The notes under the pieces were generated by a model that searched no databases, had not been told where the DNA came from, and worked only from the letters and a program-made list of their open reading frames with translations. A stretch of 64,000 nt of DNA, taken from positions 3,906,001 through 3,970,000 of the forward strand of contig NZ_JARUND010000001.1 in the NCBI RefSeq assembly GCF_036898825.1, written 5' to 3'. Below are positions 44,958-53,742 of the stretch, piece after piece. The stretch is from Streptomyces sp. B21-083. Lineage in GTDB: Bacteria > Actinomycetota > Actinomycetes > Streptomycetales > Streptomycetaceae. Both the position numbers and the translations under genes were made by a program. Each line of letters begins with the position of its first letter. Position 1 is the stretch's first letter.

Positions 44958-45566
44958 TTAATTACCCAAACGCAATCGACGCCGCCGAACATATCGCGCA
45001 AGCTCCACCGTGCCGGTCACCGCGAACGCGAGCCCGACGCCGACGGCGACAGCCAGGAGCGTGTTCTCCTGGAAGAAGACGCCACCGAGATATCCCGACA
45101 GTGCGGTATAGGCACTCCATGTGGCGGTGGAAATGGCAACGTACAGCATGAATTTTCGCAACGGGTACCTCACCACCCCCGCGGTCCCGGTGGCGAGATA
45201 GCGTCCGACGGGAATGAATCGCGTGGAGACGAGCACGAACCCGCCGCGTAATTCAAGTTCACGCTCGAACCAGTCGTACGCCGTCCGGCGCTTGGTGCCC
45301 ACCGGAAGACGTTCGATTACACGCTCCCCCACCAACCGGCCGATCGAATAGGGAACCAGGTCGCCGAGAAATGCACCGACCGTCGTCGCGGCGATGACCA
45401 GCAGGATATTCGTCTGCCCGGTCGCACCGGCGATTCCTGCGAGAATCACGACGGGTTCGCTCGGGATCAACGGAAGAAAAGAGTCGAGTAGGGATACCGC
45501 GATGAGGACGGCGTAGAGCACTGGCGATTCCATCAAGGACTCTGCGAGATTTATCCAGTCCGGCAT
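44958..45566 (-). CDS. DedA-family membrane protein containing a TTA codon
   Basis: A 202-residue DedA/SNARE-associated protein, a family that flips or supports undecaprenyl-phosphate or phospholipid handling. Motifs are VSLLDSFLPLIPSEPVVILA, GDLVPYSIGRLVGERVIER, VSTRFIPVGRYLATGTAGVV, with four to five membrane helices and a basic end, RYVRRRRLRLGN. Codon 106 (45249-45251 on the plus strand) is TTA, the rare codon read only by the bldA tRNA, whose gene is 11 kb away. Lower G+C than most genes here. TAA stop. Start ATG 45566 with GGAGA upstream. Confidence 0.9.
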   Translation of the reverse strand: MPDWINLAESLMESPVLYAVLIAVSLLDSFLPLIPSEPVVILAGIAGATGQTNILLVIAATTVGAFLGDLVPYSIGRLVGERVIERLPVGTKRRTAYDWFERELELRGGFVLVSTRFIPVGRYLATGTAGVVRYPLRKFMLYVAISTATWSAYTALSGYLGGVFFQENTLLAVAVGVGLAFAVTGTVELARYVRRRRLRLGN

Positions 45567-45673
45567 CTGCTGACCGTCTCCTGCTTCATGGGTACGGAAT
45601 TAATGGGCGATTCCCTGGATCCGGTTCGGCACGGCCGGACTCCGAGGCGAGCGGGCTGCCCCGTCGGCCGGTG

Positions 45674-46780
45674 TCAGGTGACGGGTGCCGTGGTGAGCAT
45701 CCAGTGGCTGAACGCGGCGTAGCGTCGCGCGAATTCAGCCGCGTCGCCGGCGTGTTCGATGGCTGCGGAGTGCTCGCGAACCGTTTGGAAACGAGCACCG
45801 CGGGCGTGGTCGTAGGCGGCGAGTGCCTTGTCCAGGCCGGCCTCGGCCGTCAGGCTGCCGCACAGGACGCCGACGTCTTCGATGCCGAGAGTGCCGCCGG
45901 AAGCGATGTGGGGGGACAGCCCGTGCGCGGCGTCGCCGATCAGGGCGACGCGGGTGCTGGTCCAACGGGGCAGTTCCGGGACCAGCGTGATCTGGTTCTC
46001 CAGAATGGATTCCTCCGGCGTTTCGGCGATCATGGACAGCAGATCGTCGTTCCATCCCGCCTCGGCCAGCTGCCGTCCACGCTCCAGCGCCCGTTCGCGT
46101 TTGCTTCCGGTGAGCGGTCCGGCATCGAACTGGTTGACCATCCACACGGTCCGGCCAGGAGCGACCCGCGCGTACCCGCCGCGGGTTCGGCGATGGCCGA
46201 CGGTGAGCACGGTGGTCTCCGACCTTTGGTTTCCGGTCGGCACGATCGCGCGCCAGGCGTAGTGGCCGGAGTGGTTCACGGCGTCACTCCCCGGCACCAA
46301 CTGCTTGCGCACATTCGAGTGGACGCCGTCGGAGCCGATGAGAAGACCCGCGCGGATTGTCTCGCCGTTCGCGAGGTGCACGACGACGTCCGACTCGGTC
46401 TCGGTATATCCGGTCACGTGAGCGTCGACGTGGATTCGGTCGCGACCGATGGTGTCGGCCAACAGGTTGTTCAATTCGGGACGCGGCACGAGGAGGAACT
46501 GGTGATCGCTGTCGGTGTGACCCGGAGCGCGAACCGGATCTCCGGCAGGGGTGAAGAACCACATGTTCTGGTCGATTCCCATGGCACGGATTTCCGGGCC
46601 GATACCGAGGTGGTCGAACTGCCTCAACGCGTTGGCCCACAGTCCGATTCCCGCGCCGGCAGCTCGAATTCGTGGAGCCTTTTCCAGCACGATCACCTCA
46701 TGGCCGATGATTTTGAGAGAGGCGGCAGCTGTGAGCCCCACCAGGCCACCGCCGACGATCACCGTGGAATTCGTGGACAC
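45674..46780 (-). CDS. FAD-dependent aromatic-type monooxygenase
   Basis: A 368-residue flavoprotein of the PHBH/salicylate hydroxylase group. FAD motifs are TVIVGGGLVGLTAAASLK (GxGxxG type), LLIGSDGVHSNVRKQL (DG motif) and VALIGDAAHGLSPHIASGG (GD motif). GTG 46780 is chosen over an upstream GTG because GGAG lies 7 bases before it. Base composition is less G+C-biased than the flanks, suggesting horizontal origin. It hydroxylates an unknown ring compound. It neighbours DedA and NmrA-like genes on the same strand. Confidence 0.88.
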   Translation of the reverse strand: MSTNSTVIVGGGLVGLTAAASLKIIGHEVIVLEKAPRIRAAGAGIGLWANALRQFDHLGIGPEIRAMGIDQNMWFFTPAGDPVRAPGHTDSDHQFLLVPRPELNNLLADTIGRDRIHVDAHVTGYTETESDVVVHLANGETIRAGLLIGSDGVHSNVRKQLVPGSDAVNHSGHYAWRAIVPTGNQRSETTVLTVGHRRTRGGYARVAPGRTVWMVNQFDAGPLTGSKRERALERGRQLAEAGWNDDLLSMIAETPEESILENQITLVPELPRWTSTRVALIGDAAHGLSPHIASGGTLGIEDVGVLCGSLTAEAGLDKALAAYDHARGARFQTVREHSAAIEHAGDAAEFARRYAAFSHWMLTTAPVT

Positions 46781-46849
46781 TTCACATCTCCTTCGCGTGA
46801 CGGACAAACATGAAAGGTCATGTCACGACACTACGAGCAGCCGCCACCT

Positions 46850-46869
46850 GATTCAAATATAATTAAATC
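46850..46869. promoter_or_regulatory. A+T-rich palindrome upstream of the monooxygenase
   Basis: GATTCAAAT-AT-AATTAAATC is a near-perfect inverted repeat in an extremely A+T-rich patch, 70 bases upstream of the monooxygenase start. The form is typical of MarR or LysR operators, though no adjacent MarR gene exists. Confidence 0.4.
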
Positions 46870-47005
46870 AACGGGAGATTTACTTTCATGCATGTGACAT
46901 GAGGGCCCGGCATGAGGGCCTCCGCCACCCCTAGGGTCCGACCCAGGGGCAACAGGGGGGCTAACCCCAGTGCCAGGCGGATGCCGTTTCCCTACCGTGG
47001 TGTGC

Positions 47006-47455
47006 ATGACCGGTATGGACGCGACGGGCGCACACGACGCCGACCTGAAGAAGGAACTCAACGCCACCCTGCAGGCCCGCAGGGAACTGGGCGACGAGTA
47101 CGAGTCCGCGTTGGTCGACTCGTTCCTCGAGAAGGTCGACCAGCGGATAGACGGCTCGGTGGAGCGCCGGGTACGGCGGCAGCTCGCCGAGCAGCAGATG
47201 GTGGTCGCGCGTGACTCGCGCGGGCCGAAGTCCACCGACACCTTCGGCGAGCGTTTCGGCTTCGGCATCGTCTCGCTGGTGCTGGCGATACCCCTGTCCG
47301 CGATCGGCGGCGGCGTCTCGGGCCTCCCCGGTCTGCTGGTCGCCTGGGGCGGCATCGTGGGTGTCAACGCGTTCCAGGCGGCACGCAGTTCGGCCTGGCT
47401 CTTCGGCAGCAGGCACCGCGGGTCCGGCGGCCAGGGCAGCGGCTGGGAGGACTGA
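47006..47455 (+). CDS. Conserved integral membrane protein
   Basis: A 149-residue protein. The N-terminal helical, charged half (ELNATLQARRELGDEYESAL, QRIDGSVERRVRRQLAEQQ) looks like an amphipathic coiled region. Two hydrophobic segments (FGIVSLVLAIPLSAIGGG and LVAWGGIVGVNAFQAARS) follow. The ATG at 47006 is one of several starts and gives a normal N-terminus. It has the look of a common Streptomyces membrane protein of unknown function. A strong hairpin follows. Confidence 0.7.
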   Translation: MTGMDATGAHDADLKKELNATLQARRELGDEYESALVDSFLEKVDQRIDGSVERRVRRQLAEQQMVVARDSRGPKSTDTFGERFGFGIVSLVLAIPLSAIGGGVSGLPGLLVAWGGIVGVNAFQAARSSAWLFGSRHRGSGGQGSGWED

Positions 47456-47823
47456 GGACACTCCGGGGTGAGAAAGCTGTGCGCGGGGACCGCCGCACCC
47501 CCGTTGCCGGGGGGCGGGACGACGGCGGTCCCCGCGAGGGACGCGGGCCGGGTCAGGCCGGGCTGGCGCGTCCTGGGCGTCGGTGGAGGTCCGGGAGCCG
47601 CTCCGGAAGTCCGTGACGCCGTTTGGGTGCCGGCCTGGGCGGGGAGCCGCTCCCGCCCTTGCCGACATCCACCAATGTGCCGGACTCGTGTTAAGCGTGT
47701 GCTGCGCGGACGTGACGCCCTCGTACCACTTCCACGAAGTCTCCGTCGGAAAGGAATCGGAACGGGACATCGCGGCGGACACCGCAAGTTCCGTCCCGAC
47801 ACGCCCCGTTCACCGGACGTTCG
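47456..47823. other. Intergenic region with a terminator
   Basis: Holds the hairpin at 47482-47536. The rest has short open frames on both strands but nothing with a ribosome binding site and a plausible protein pattern. Confidence 0.45.
47482..47536 (+). terminator. Hairpin after membrane protein gene
   Basis: CGCGGGGACCGCCG and CGGCGGTCCCCGCG form a 14-bp perfect stem with a 27-base G+C-rich interior, 27 bases past the stop. No T-run. Confidence 0.7.
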
Positions 47824-49215
47824 CTACTGGTTGCCGCCCTTGGCCAGGAAGGCCAGCAGGTCCTGCCGGCTGACGACACCGGTCGGTTTGCCCTCGATCA
47901 GCACGATCGCCGCGTCGTGGGCGCCCAGTACGGACATCAGGTCGCCGACCGGTTCGCCGGAGCCGACCTGCGGCAGCGGCGCCGACATGTGCTTCTCCAG
48001 CGGGTCGTCGAGGGAGGCCCGCTGGGTGAACAGCGCGTCGAGCAGCTCGCGTTCGACGACCGACCCGACGACCTCCGCCGCCATGACGTCCGGGTGACCG
48101 GCGCCGGGCTTCACGATCGGCATCTGCGAGACGCCGTACTCACGCAGCACCTCGATGGCCTGGCCCACGGTCTCGTCCGGGTGCATATGGACGAGGGAGG
48201 GGATGTGGCCGTGCTCCTTGTAGTCGAGGACGTCGGCGACGCGGGCGGAGGGCCCGGTGTCCTCCAGGAAGCCGTAGTCGGCCATCCACTCGTCGTTGAA
48301 GATCTTGCTGAGGTACCCGCGCCCGCTGTCGGGCAGCAGGACGACGACCACGTCGTCGGGCCCGAGCCGCTCGGCGACCCGCAGTGCGGCGACGACGGCC
48401 ATCCCGCAGGAGCCGCCCACCAGCAGGCCCTCCTCCTTGGCGAGCCGCCGGGTCATCTGGAAGGAGTCCTTGTCGGACACGGCGACGATCTCGTCGGCGA
48501 CGGTCCGGTCGTAGGCGGTGGGCCAGAAGTCCTCGCCCACGCCCTCCACCAGGTACGGCCGCCCGGACCCCCCGGAGTACACGGACCCCTCCGGGTCGGC
48601 CCCGACGACCTGGACGCGCCCGTCACTGGCGTCCTTCAGGTAGCGCCCGGTCCCGGAGATGGTCCCGCCGGTGCCGACGCCCGCCACGAAGTGGGTGATC
48701 CGCCCCTCGGTCTGCTCCCACAGCTCGGGGCCGGTGGAGTGATAGTGCGAGAGGGGGTTGTGGGGGTTGGAGTACTGGTCGGGCTTCCAGGCGCCCGGCG
48801 TCTCACGCACCAGCCGGTCGGAGACGTTGTAGTACGAGTCCGGGTGCTCGGGGTCGACGGCGGTCGGGCAGACCACGACGTCCGCGCCGTACGCACGCAT
48901 CACGTTGATCTTGTCGGTGGAGACCTTGTCAGGGCAGACGAAGATGCACTTGTAGCCCTTCTGCTGGGCCACGATGGCCAGCCCGACCCCGGTGTTTCCG
49001 CTGGTCGGCTCGACGATGGTGCCGCCGGGCCTGAGCTCCCCGCTCTGCTCCGCCGCCTCGATCATGCGCAGGGCGATGCGGTCCTTCACGGAGCCGCCGG
49101 GGTTGAAGTACTCGACCTTCGCGAGGACGGTCGCCTGAATGCCCGCGGTCACACTGTTGAGCCTCAGCAGCGGGGTGTTGCCGACGAGGCTGATCATCGA
49201 GTCGTGGAATTGCAC
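47824..49215 (-). CDS. cbs: Cystathionine beta-synthase
   Basis: A 463-residue PLP enzyme that joins serine and homocysteine in transsulfuration. The PLP lysine is K44 in FNPGGSVKDR. TSGNTGVG binds the carboxylate, and VGTGGTISGTGRYL is the phosphate loop. Two C-terminal CBS domains (about 330-460) have HIPSLVHMHPDETVGQAIEV and IVLIEGKPTGVVSRQDLLAF, the usual adenosyl-ligand module. The GTG at 49215 is chosen because GGAG lies 6 bases before it and family members begin FHDSM; the GTG at 49236 is the alternative. No haem domain, as usual in bacteria. Confidence 0.93.
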   Translation of the reverse strand: MQFHDSMISLVGNTPLLRLNSVTAGIQATVLAKVEYFNPGGSVKDRIALRMIEAAEQSGELRPGGTIVEPTSGNTGVGLAIVAQQKGYKCIFVCPDKVSTDKINVMRAYGADVVVCPTAVDPEHPDSYYNVSDRLVRETPGAWKPDQYSNPHNPLSHYHSTGPELWEQTEGRITHFVAGVGTGGTISGTGRYLKDASDGRVQVVGADPEGSVYSGGSGRPYLVEGVGEDFWPTAYDRTVADEIVAVSDKDSFQMTRRLAKEEGLLVGGSCGMAVVAALRVAERLGPDDVVVVLLPDSGRGYLSKIFNDEWMADYGFLEDTGPSARVADVLDYKEHGHIPSLVHMHPDETVGQAIEVLREYGVSQMPIVKPGAGHPDVMAAEVVGSVVERELLDALFTQRASLDDPLEKHMSAPLPQVGSGEPVGDLMSVLGAHDAAIVLIEGKPTGVVSRQDLLAFLAKGGNQ

Positions 49216-49365
49216 CGTTGTCTCCGGTTGCCGCACATAAATGTGGTTGTCATTGGTGCCGCCAGCCTAAGGCTCCACCTCGGCATTCACCTCACGTCAC
49301 GATTGGCGGGCGGTCGGTACGGGGCAAGGAGTGGGTGTACGGCTACGAGGAGGTGGCGGCGACGT

Positions 49366-50409
49366 ATGACGAGCATGTCCAGGGCAAGGGTGGCCCGGCG
49401 GATCGCGGCCGGAGCGGCGTACGGCGGTGGCGGGATCGGCCTGGTGAGCGTGGCGGCCGTGGGGCTGGTGCTGGCCGAGGTGCGGATGGCGAAACGCCAG
49501 GTGGGCAATGGCCGCGGTCCGCACCCGCCGAGCGCGGACGGCCTGTACGGACGCGGGTACGCCACCCCGGGTGAACCCCCACTCAGACTCGTCCTGCTGG
49601 GCGACTCCACGGCGGCCGGCCAGGGCGTCCACCGGGCCCGGCTGACCCCGGGCGCGCTGCTCGCGTCGGGCCTGGCGGCGGTCGCGGAACGCCCGGTGGA
49701 ACTGCGCAACGTGGCGCTGCCCGGCGCCCAGTCCGACGACCTGGACCGCCAGGTGGGACGAGTCGTCTCGGCGTCCGACCGGATCCCGGACATCTGCGTG
49801 ATCATGGTCGGCGCGAACGACGTGACGCACCGGATGCCCCCCACCCGTTCCGTCCGCCATCTCTCCTCGGCGGTACGCAGGCTGCGTACGGCGGGTGCGG
49901 AGGTGGTCGTGGGCACCTGTCCCGACCTGGGCACCGTCGAACACGTGCAGCAGCCGCTGCGCTGGCTGGCCCGGCGGGCGTCCCGGCAACTGGCGGCGGC
50001 ACAGACGATCGGGGTCGTGGAGCAGGGGGGTCGCACGGTGTCGCTGGGCGACCTGCTCGGCCCCGAGTTCGAGGCCAACCCGCGCGAACTGTTCGGCCCC
50101 GACCACTACCACCCGTCGGCGGAGGGCTACGCGACGGCGGCGATGGCGGTACTCCCGACGGTGTGCGCGGCGCTCGGCCTGTGGCCGGCGGACGAGGAGC
50201 GCCCGGACGTCTCCCGCCGCGAGGGTTTCCTGCCGGTGGCTCGGGCGGCGGCGGAGGCCGCGTCGGAGGCGGGCACGGAGGTCGCGGCGGCGATGCCGAC
50301 CGGCCCCAGGGGCCCCTGGGCACTCCTCAAGCGCAGGCGCCGCAGGCGCGTCCCGGCGACGGACCCGGCGCCCTCGCCGACCACGCCGGGAGCCGTGTCG
50401 AGCGGCTGA
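49366..50409 (+). CDS. SGNH/GDSL hydrolase with N-terminal membrane anchor
   Basis: A 347-residue esterase-like protein. The N-terminal hydrophobic segment (about 18-40, YGGGGIGLVSVAAVGLVLAE) is a signal anchor. SGNH blocks are VLLGDSTAAGQG (catalytic Ser), the Gly block near LRNVALPGAQSDDLDRQ, VGANDVTHR (Asn) and DHYHPSAEGY (Asp-x-x-His). The last 60 residues are a polar tail with KRRRRRR. Start is uncertain between ATG 49366 and 49375. It diverges from the cystathionine beta-synthase gene. Likely acts on an ester or lipid at the membrane. Confidence 0.88.
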   Translation: MTSMSRARVARRIAAGAAYGGGGIGLVSVAAVGLVLAEVRMAKRQVGNGRGPHPPSADGLYGRGYATPGEPPLRLVLLGDSTAAGQGVHRARLTPGALLASGLAAVAERPVELRNVALPGAQSDDLDRQVGRVVSASDRIPDICVIMVGANDVTHRMPPTRSVRHLSSAVRRLRTAGAEVVVGTCPDLGTVEHVQQPLRWLARRASRQLAAAQTIGVVEQGGRTVSLGDLLGPEFEANPRELFGPDHYHPSAEGYATAAMAVLPTVCAALGLWPADEERPDVSRREGFLPVARAAAEAASEAGTEVAAAMPTGPRGPWALLKRRRRRRVPATDPAPSPTTPGAVSSG

Positions 50410-50576
50410 CGCGGGCGGGCCGGAGACCCGGGCCGCACCTCTGAGCAAGCGCTTAGACAAGTGCGGCCCGAGTCACACCGCGATACCCGTGACCGGGGCC
50501 ATACGTACGGGTAACTTCCCAAGCAGGTCCGCCCGCAAGAAGTAAGAACGCCCTCGCGAACGCCAATGGAGTCGTC

Positions 50577-51797
50577 ATGCCGGAAGCCGTCATCGTCTCG
50601 ACCGCCCGCTCCCCCATCGGACGCGCCTTCAAGGGCTCCCTCAAGGAGCTGCGCGCCGACGACCTCACCGCCACGATCATCCAGGCCGCACTGGCCAAGA
50701 TCCCCGAGCTGGACCCGCGGGACATCGAGGACCTGATGCTCGGCTGCGGTCTGCCCGGCGGCGAGCAGGGCAACAACCTCGGGCGGATCGTCGCCGTACA
50801 GATGGGCATGGACCACCTGCCGGGCTGCACGGTCACCCGTTACTGTTCCTCGTCCCTCCAGACGTCCCGGATGGCACTGCACGCCATCAAGGCGGGCGAG
50901 GGCGACGTCTTCATCTCGGCCGGTGTCGAGATGGTCTCCCGGTTCACGAAGGGCAACTCGGACTCGCTGCCCGACACGCGCAACCCGCTCTTCGCGGAGG
51001 CCGAGGCGCGTACCGCCGCCGTCGCCGAGCAGGAGGGCACCTCCTGGCACGACCCGCGCGAGGACGGCCTCGTGCCGGACGCCTACATCTCGATGGGCCA
51101 GACCGCCGAGAACCTCGCCCGCGTGAAGGGCGTGACCCGTCAGGACATGGACGAGTTCGGCGTCCGTTCGCAGAACCTCGCCGAGGAAGCCATCAAGAAC
51201 GGCTTCTGGGAGCGCGAGATCACCCCGGTGACGCTGCCCGACGGCACGGTCGTCAGCAAGGACGACGGTCCGCGTGCGGGCGTGACGCTGGAGGGCACCC
51301 AGGGACTCAAGCCGGTGTTCCGTCCCGACGGCCTGGTCACGGCCGGCAACTGCTGCCCGCTGAACGACGGCGCCGCGGCCGTCGTGATCATGAGCGACAC
51401 GAAGGCCGCCGAGCTGGGTCTGACCCCGCTGGCCCGCATCGTGTCGACCGGTGTCTCCGGCCTCTCCCCCGAGATCATGGGCCTCGGCCCGGTCGAGGCG
51501 AGCCGCCAGGCGCTGCGCCGGGCCGGCCTCACCGTCGACGACATCGACCTTGCCGAGATCAACGAGGCGTTCGCCGCCCAGGTGATCCCCTCCTACCGCG
51601 ACCTGGGCATCCCGCTGGAGAAGGTGAACGTGAACGGCGGCGCCATCGCCGTCGGTCACCCCTTCGGCATGACGGGCGCCCGGATCACCGGCACGCTCAT
51701 CAACTCCCTCCAGTTCCACGACAAGCAGTTCGGCCTGGAGACGATGTGCGTCGGCGGCGGCCAGGGCATGGCGATGGTCATCGAGCGCCTGAGCTAG
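50577..51797 (+). CDS. Acetyl-CoA C-acyltransferase (thiolase)
   Basis: A 406-residue thiolase that forms or cleaves 3-ketoacyl-CoA. C90 is the nucleophile in VTRYCSSSLQTSRMAL. Further motifs are LAEINEAFAAQVIPSYR, GGAIAVGHPFGMTGARITG (catalytic His) and ETMCVGGGQGMAM (second Cys). Length and order are normal. The FadA-like sequence suggests degradation more than biosynthesis. ATG 50577, single gene, with its own terminator. Confidence 0.94.
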   Translation: MPEAVIVSTARSPIGRAFKGSLKELRADDLTATIIQAALAKIPELDPRDIEDLMLGCGLPGGEQGNNLGRIVAVQMGMDHLPGCTVTRYCSSSLQTSRMALHAIKAGEGDVFISAGVEMVSRFTKGNSDSLPDTRNPLFAEAEARTAAVAEQEGTSWHDPREDGLVPDAYISMGQTAENLARVKGVTRQDMDEFGVRSQNLAEEAIKNGFWEREITPVTLPDGTVVSKDDGPRAGVTLEGTQGLKPVFRPDGLVTAGNCCPLNDGAAAVVIMSDTKAAELGLTPLARIVSTGVSGLSPEIMGLGPVEASRQALRRAGLTVDDIDLAEINEAFAAQVIPSYRDLGIPLEKVNVNGGAIAVGHPFGMTGARITGTLINSLQFHDKQFGLETMCVGGGQGMAMVIERLS

Positions 51798-52119
51798 ACC
51801 CGGCCCCCGAGACCGACCGAGACCCCCGCGATCCCCAACTGGCGGAATCGTTTCGGTGATCGGCTGGACGCACTGAGTGAGAACGCGGCCCGGAACCCTG
51901 TAACCACCGGGGTTCTGGGCCGATTTGTGATCCAATCTCCCCCAGGATGTGACCTATCTCGCTCCGGCGAGGTATTTGCGCAGGTCAAGGCAGGTTCGAT
52001 ACCAAACCCCGGGCCCAAAGTCCTGTCCGGTTCGTGACGTTACGCACTGACAGGTGGTTAGTCCATCCTTCAAGCTGATGTAGGAAGTCGGGGGTCGACT
52101 TTGAACCGGGAGTACGTCA
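51798..52119. other. Intergenic region after thiolase
   Basis: Contains the terminator at 51886-51922. Nothing else is seen apart from an A+T-richer patch at 52000-52090 that may hold the promoter of the following gene. Confidence 0.45.
51886..51922 (+). terminator. Terminator after thiolase
   Basis: CGGCCCGGAACCC pairs with GGGTTCTGGGCCG (13 bp, one G-T pair) around a 10-base loop, followed by ATTTGT. Confidence 0.7.
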
Positions 52120-52917
52120 GTGAGCGCTACGCCTCTTGCTCTGCTGCTCGCCACAGCCACCATCACCACGGCTGTGGGCGTCGCCGTTCTGCGCACCCTG
52201 CTGGGGCTGCGTCGCCAGATCGCGGCCCTGCACGCCGAACTGGCCGCCCAGAGTCTCGCCGTCGGAGCGCACGGTCTCGTACCGCAGGCGCGCACCGCCG
52301 GTGACACCGACCGGATACGCGCCGCCGTGGCCGAGGCGCTCGCCGAGGAGCGGGAGCGGGAGCTCGCCGAGGCGCGTGCCTTCTGGGCCGCCCAGGAGGC
52401 CCGTGACTCCTCCGACGCGCCCTCCCTGCTCGGCCTCCCCGACAGTGAGCTGTTCCTGCCGCGCCCGGCGGACTTCGCGGGTCTGGAGTCCCTGGAGCCG
52501 GTGACCGAGCCCAGCACGGACACCGACGAGTTCGCCGGGGAGTCCGCCGAACTGGCCGCCGCCCGTCGCCGGCACCCCTCGCACCCCGACTTCGTACCGG
52601 CCCAGTCGCCCGTCGTGAACGACCACGAGCGCACGGTCGCCTGCCTCGAAGACCTCGCCGACTCCCGCACCGCGCTGTCCGACGTCCGCCCCGGCCCGCT
52701 GGGCACCCTCGACGTGTACGTCTTCACCGACGGCACGACCCTGTGTATGACCCCGGGCCACCGCGAAACCGCCGAACGCCTCTCCGCGGCCCTGCGCTCC
52801 GGCGCGGCCCCGGTCCTCCTCGGTGGCTCGGGCATCTCGGGCGCCTACGCCCTGACCTTCGAGTGCGGCGAGGAAACGGTGTACGTGCTGGCCGACAGGG
52901 TCATAGCCTCGCTGTGA
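52120..52917 (+). CDS. Conserved protein with N-terminal membrane helix
   Basis: A 265-residue protein of unknown function. The N-terminal helix (LALLLATATITTAVGVAVL) and a long helical stretch (about 25-100, many Glu/Arg/Ala: EALAEERERELAEARAFWAA) probably form a coiled coil. A beta-rich C-terminal domain ends CGEETVYVLADRVIASL. The pattern suggests a membrane-attached, intracellular protein. GTG start at 52120 behind CGGGAG. Confidence 0.7.
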   Translation: MSATPLALLLATATITTAVGVAVLRTLLGLRRQIAALHAELAAQSLAVGAHGLVPQARTAGDTDRIRAAVAEALAEERERELAEARAFWAAQEARDSSDAPSLLGLPDSELFLPRPADFAGLESLEPVTEPSTDTDEFAGESAELAAARRRHPSHPDFVPAQSPVVNDHERTVACLEDLADSRTALSDVRPGPLGTLDVYVFTDGTTLCMTPGHRETAERLSAALRSGAAPVLLGGSGISGAYALTFECGEETVYVLADRVIASL

Positions 52918-52987
52918 GGCGCCCGCTCAGGCGCCCTTCTTCCGGCTGACGACGAGCTCTCAGCCGGGACCGAACCCGCTGCCGCGC

Positions 52988-53299
52988 CTACACCCCGGCC
53001 CGCTGCTGAGCCTCCGCGACCAGAGCGAGCGCCGAGGCCAACTCCCCCTCACCGCGCAGCACCAGCGCCAGATCGTGCGCGGCCACCGTCACCTGGTCCG
53101 CCGCGGCGAACATCCCCGCGTCGGGCATCACCCGGGGTTCGTCCGCCGGTGACTCCAGAAGCTGCGCACGCCGTGCCAACTCCCTGGCCAGGCCCAGTGC
53201 CTCCGTCGCGGCCCCTCTTTGCAACCGACTCTGCGGCGCTGCCCGCAACCGGTCGGCAAAGTGATCCACTGCGAGCGTCAAAGGCGAGGTATCCAGCAC
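52988..53299 (-). CDS. Small helical conserved protein
   Basis: A 103-residue all-helical protein (LAVDHFADRLRAAPQSRLQR, AADQVTVAAHDLALVLRGEG). No known domain. ATG start, TAG stop. It lies between two other small genes in the opposite orientation. Regular codon bias supports a real gene. Confidence 0.65.
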   Translation of the reverse strand: MLDTSPLTLAVDHFADRLRAAPQSRLQRGAATEALGLARELARRAQLLESPADEPRVMPDAGMFAAADQVTVAAHDLALVLRGEGELASALALVAEAQQRAGV

Positions 53300-53403
53300 G
53301 CCGCGAGACTACGCGTCGCAACCGGACTGTTGCCAACAACCCAACCCTCAGGCACCGTGGCGTGAAGGACCGGCTTACATCCCCTTTGCGTCCGGAGGCG
53401 CCG

Positions 53404-53634
53404 ATGTCCCACGTCCTCTCCGAGGAGACCCACCGCAACATGCTCGCCCGCATCCCCCAATGCACCGGTCGTGAGATCTCCGACTGGTTGCGCACCGTAG
53501 ACGAAGGCCCCTCCCTCTTCTGCTTCGAGGAGAAGGTCAGCTGGCTCCGGCACGAGCACAATCTCGCGTACGGCCATGCCAAAGCCCTCATTCACGAGTA
53601 CGACCTGAGGAGGGCCGCGCGCAAGTTTCTCTGA
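53404..53634 (+). CDS. DUF4287 domain protein
   Basis: A 76-residue protein that matches DUF4287: ETHRNMLARIPQCTGREISD, WLRTVDEGP, EKVSWLRHEHNLAYGHAKAL and IHEYDLRR. The cluster of Trp, His and Tyr with AYGHAKALIHE is diagnostic. Function unknown. ATG 53404 has GGAGG 5 bases before it. Confidence 0.85.
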   Translation: MSHVLSEETHRNMLARIPQCTGREISDWLRTVDEGPSLFCFEEKVSWLRHEHNLAYGHAKALIHEYDLRRAARKFL

Positions 53635-53679
53635 GGGCACGCCCCTCTGAGAGACCGAGGCGCGCACCGACACCACGAC

Positions 53680-53711
53680 GAAGGGCCCCGGGAGTGATCC
53701 CGGGGCCCTTC
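53680..53711. terminator. Bidirectional terminator
   Basis: GAAGGGCCCCGGGA and TCCCGGGGCCCTTC form a 14-bp perfect stem with loop GTGA, between convergent DUF4287 and Bax-inhibitor genes. Confidence 0.85.
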
Positions 53712-53742
53712 TACCGCTCTACCGCCTACGTACCGGCTACTA

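Noticed and set aside
47691..47879. Small minus-strand frame ending FLSDGDFVEVVRGRHVRAAH
   Set aside because: Looks faintly protein-like but overlaps the start of no known domain, runs into the cystathionine beta-synthase end and has no ribosome site.
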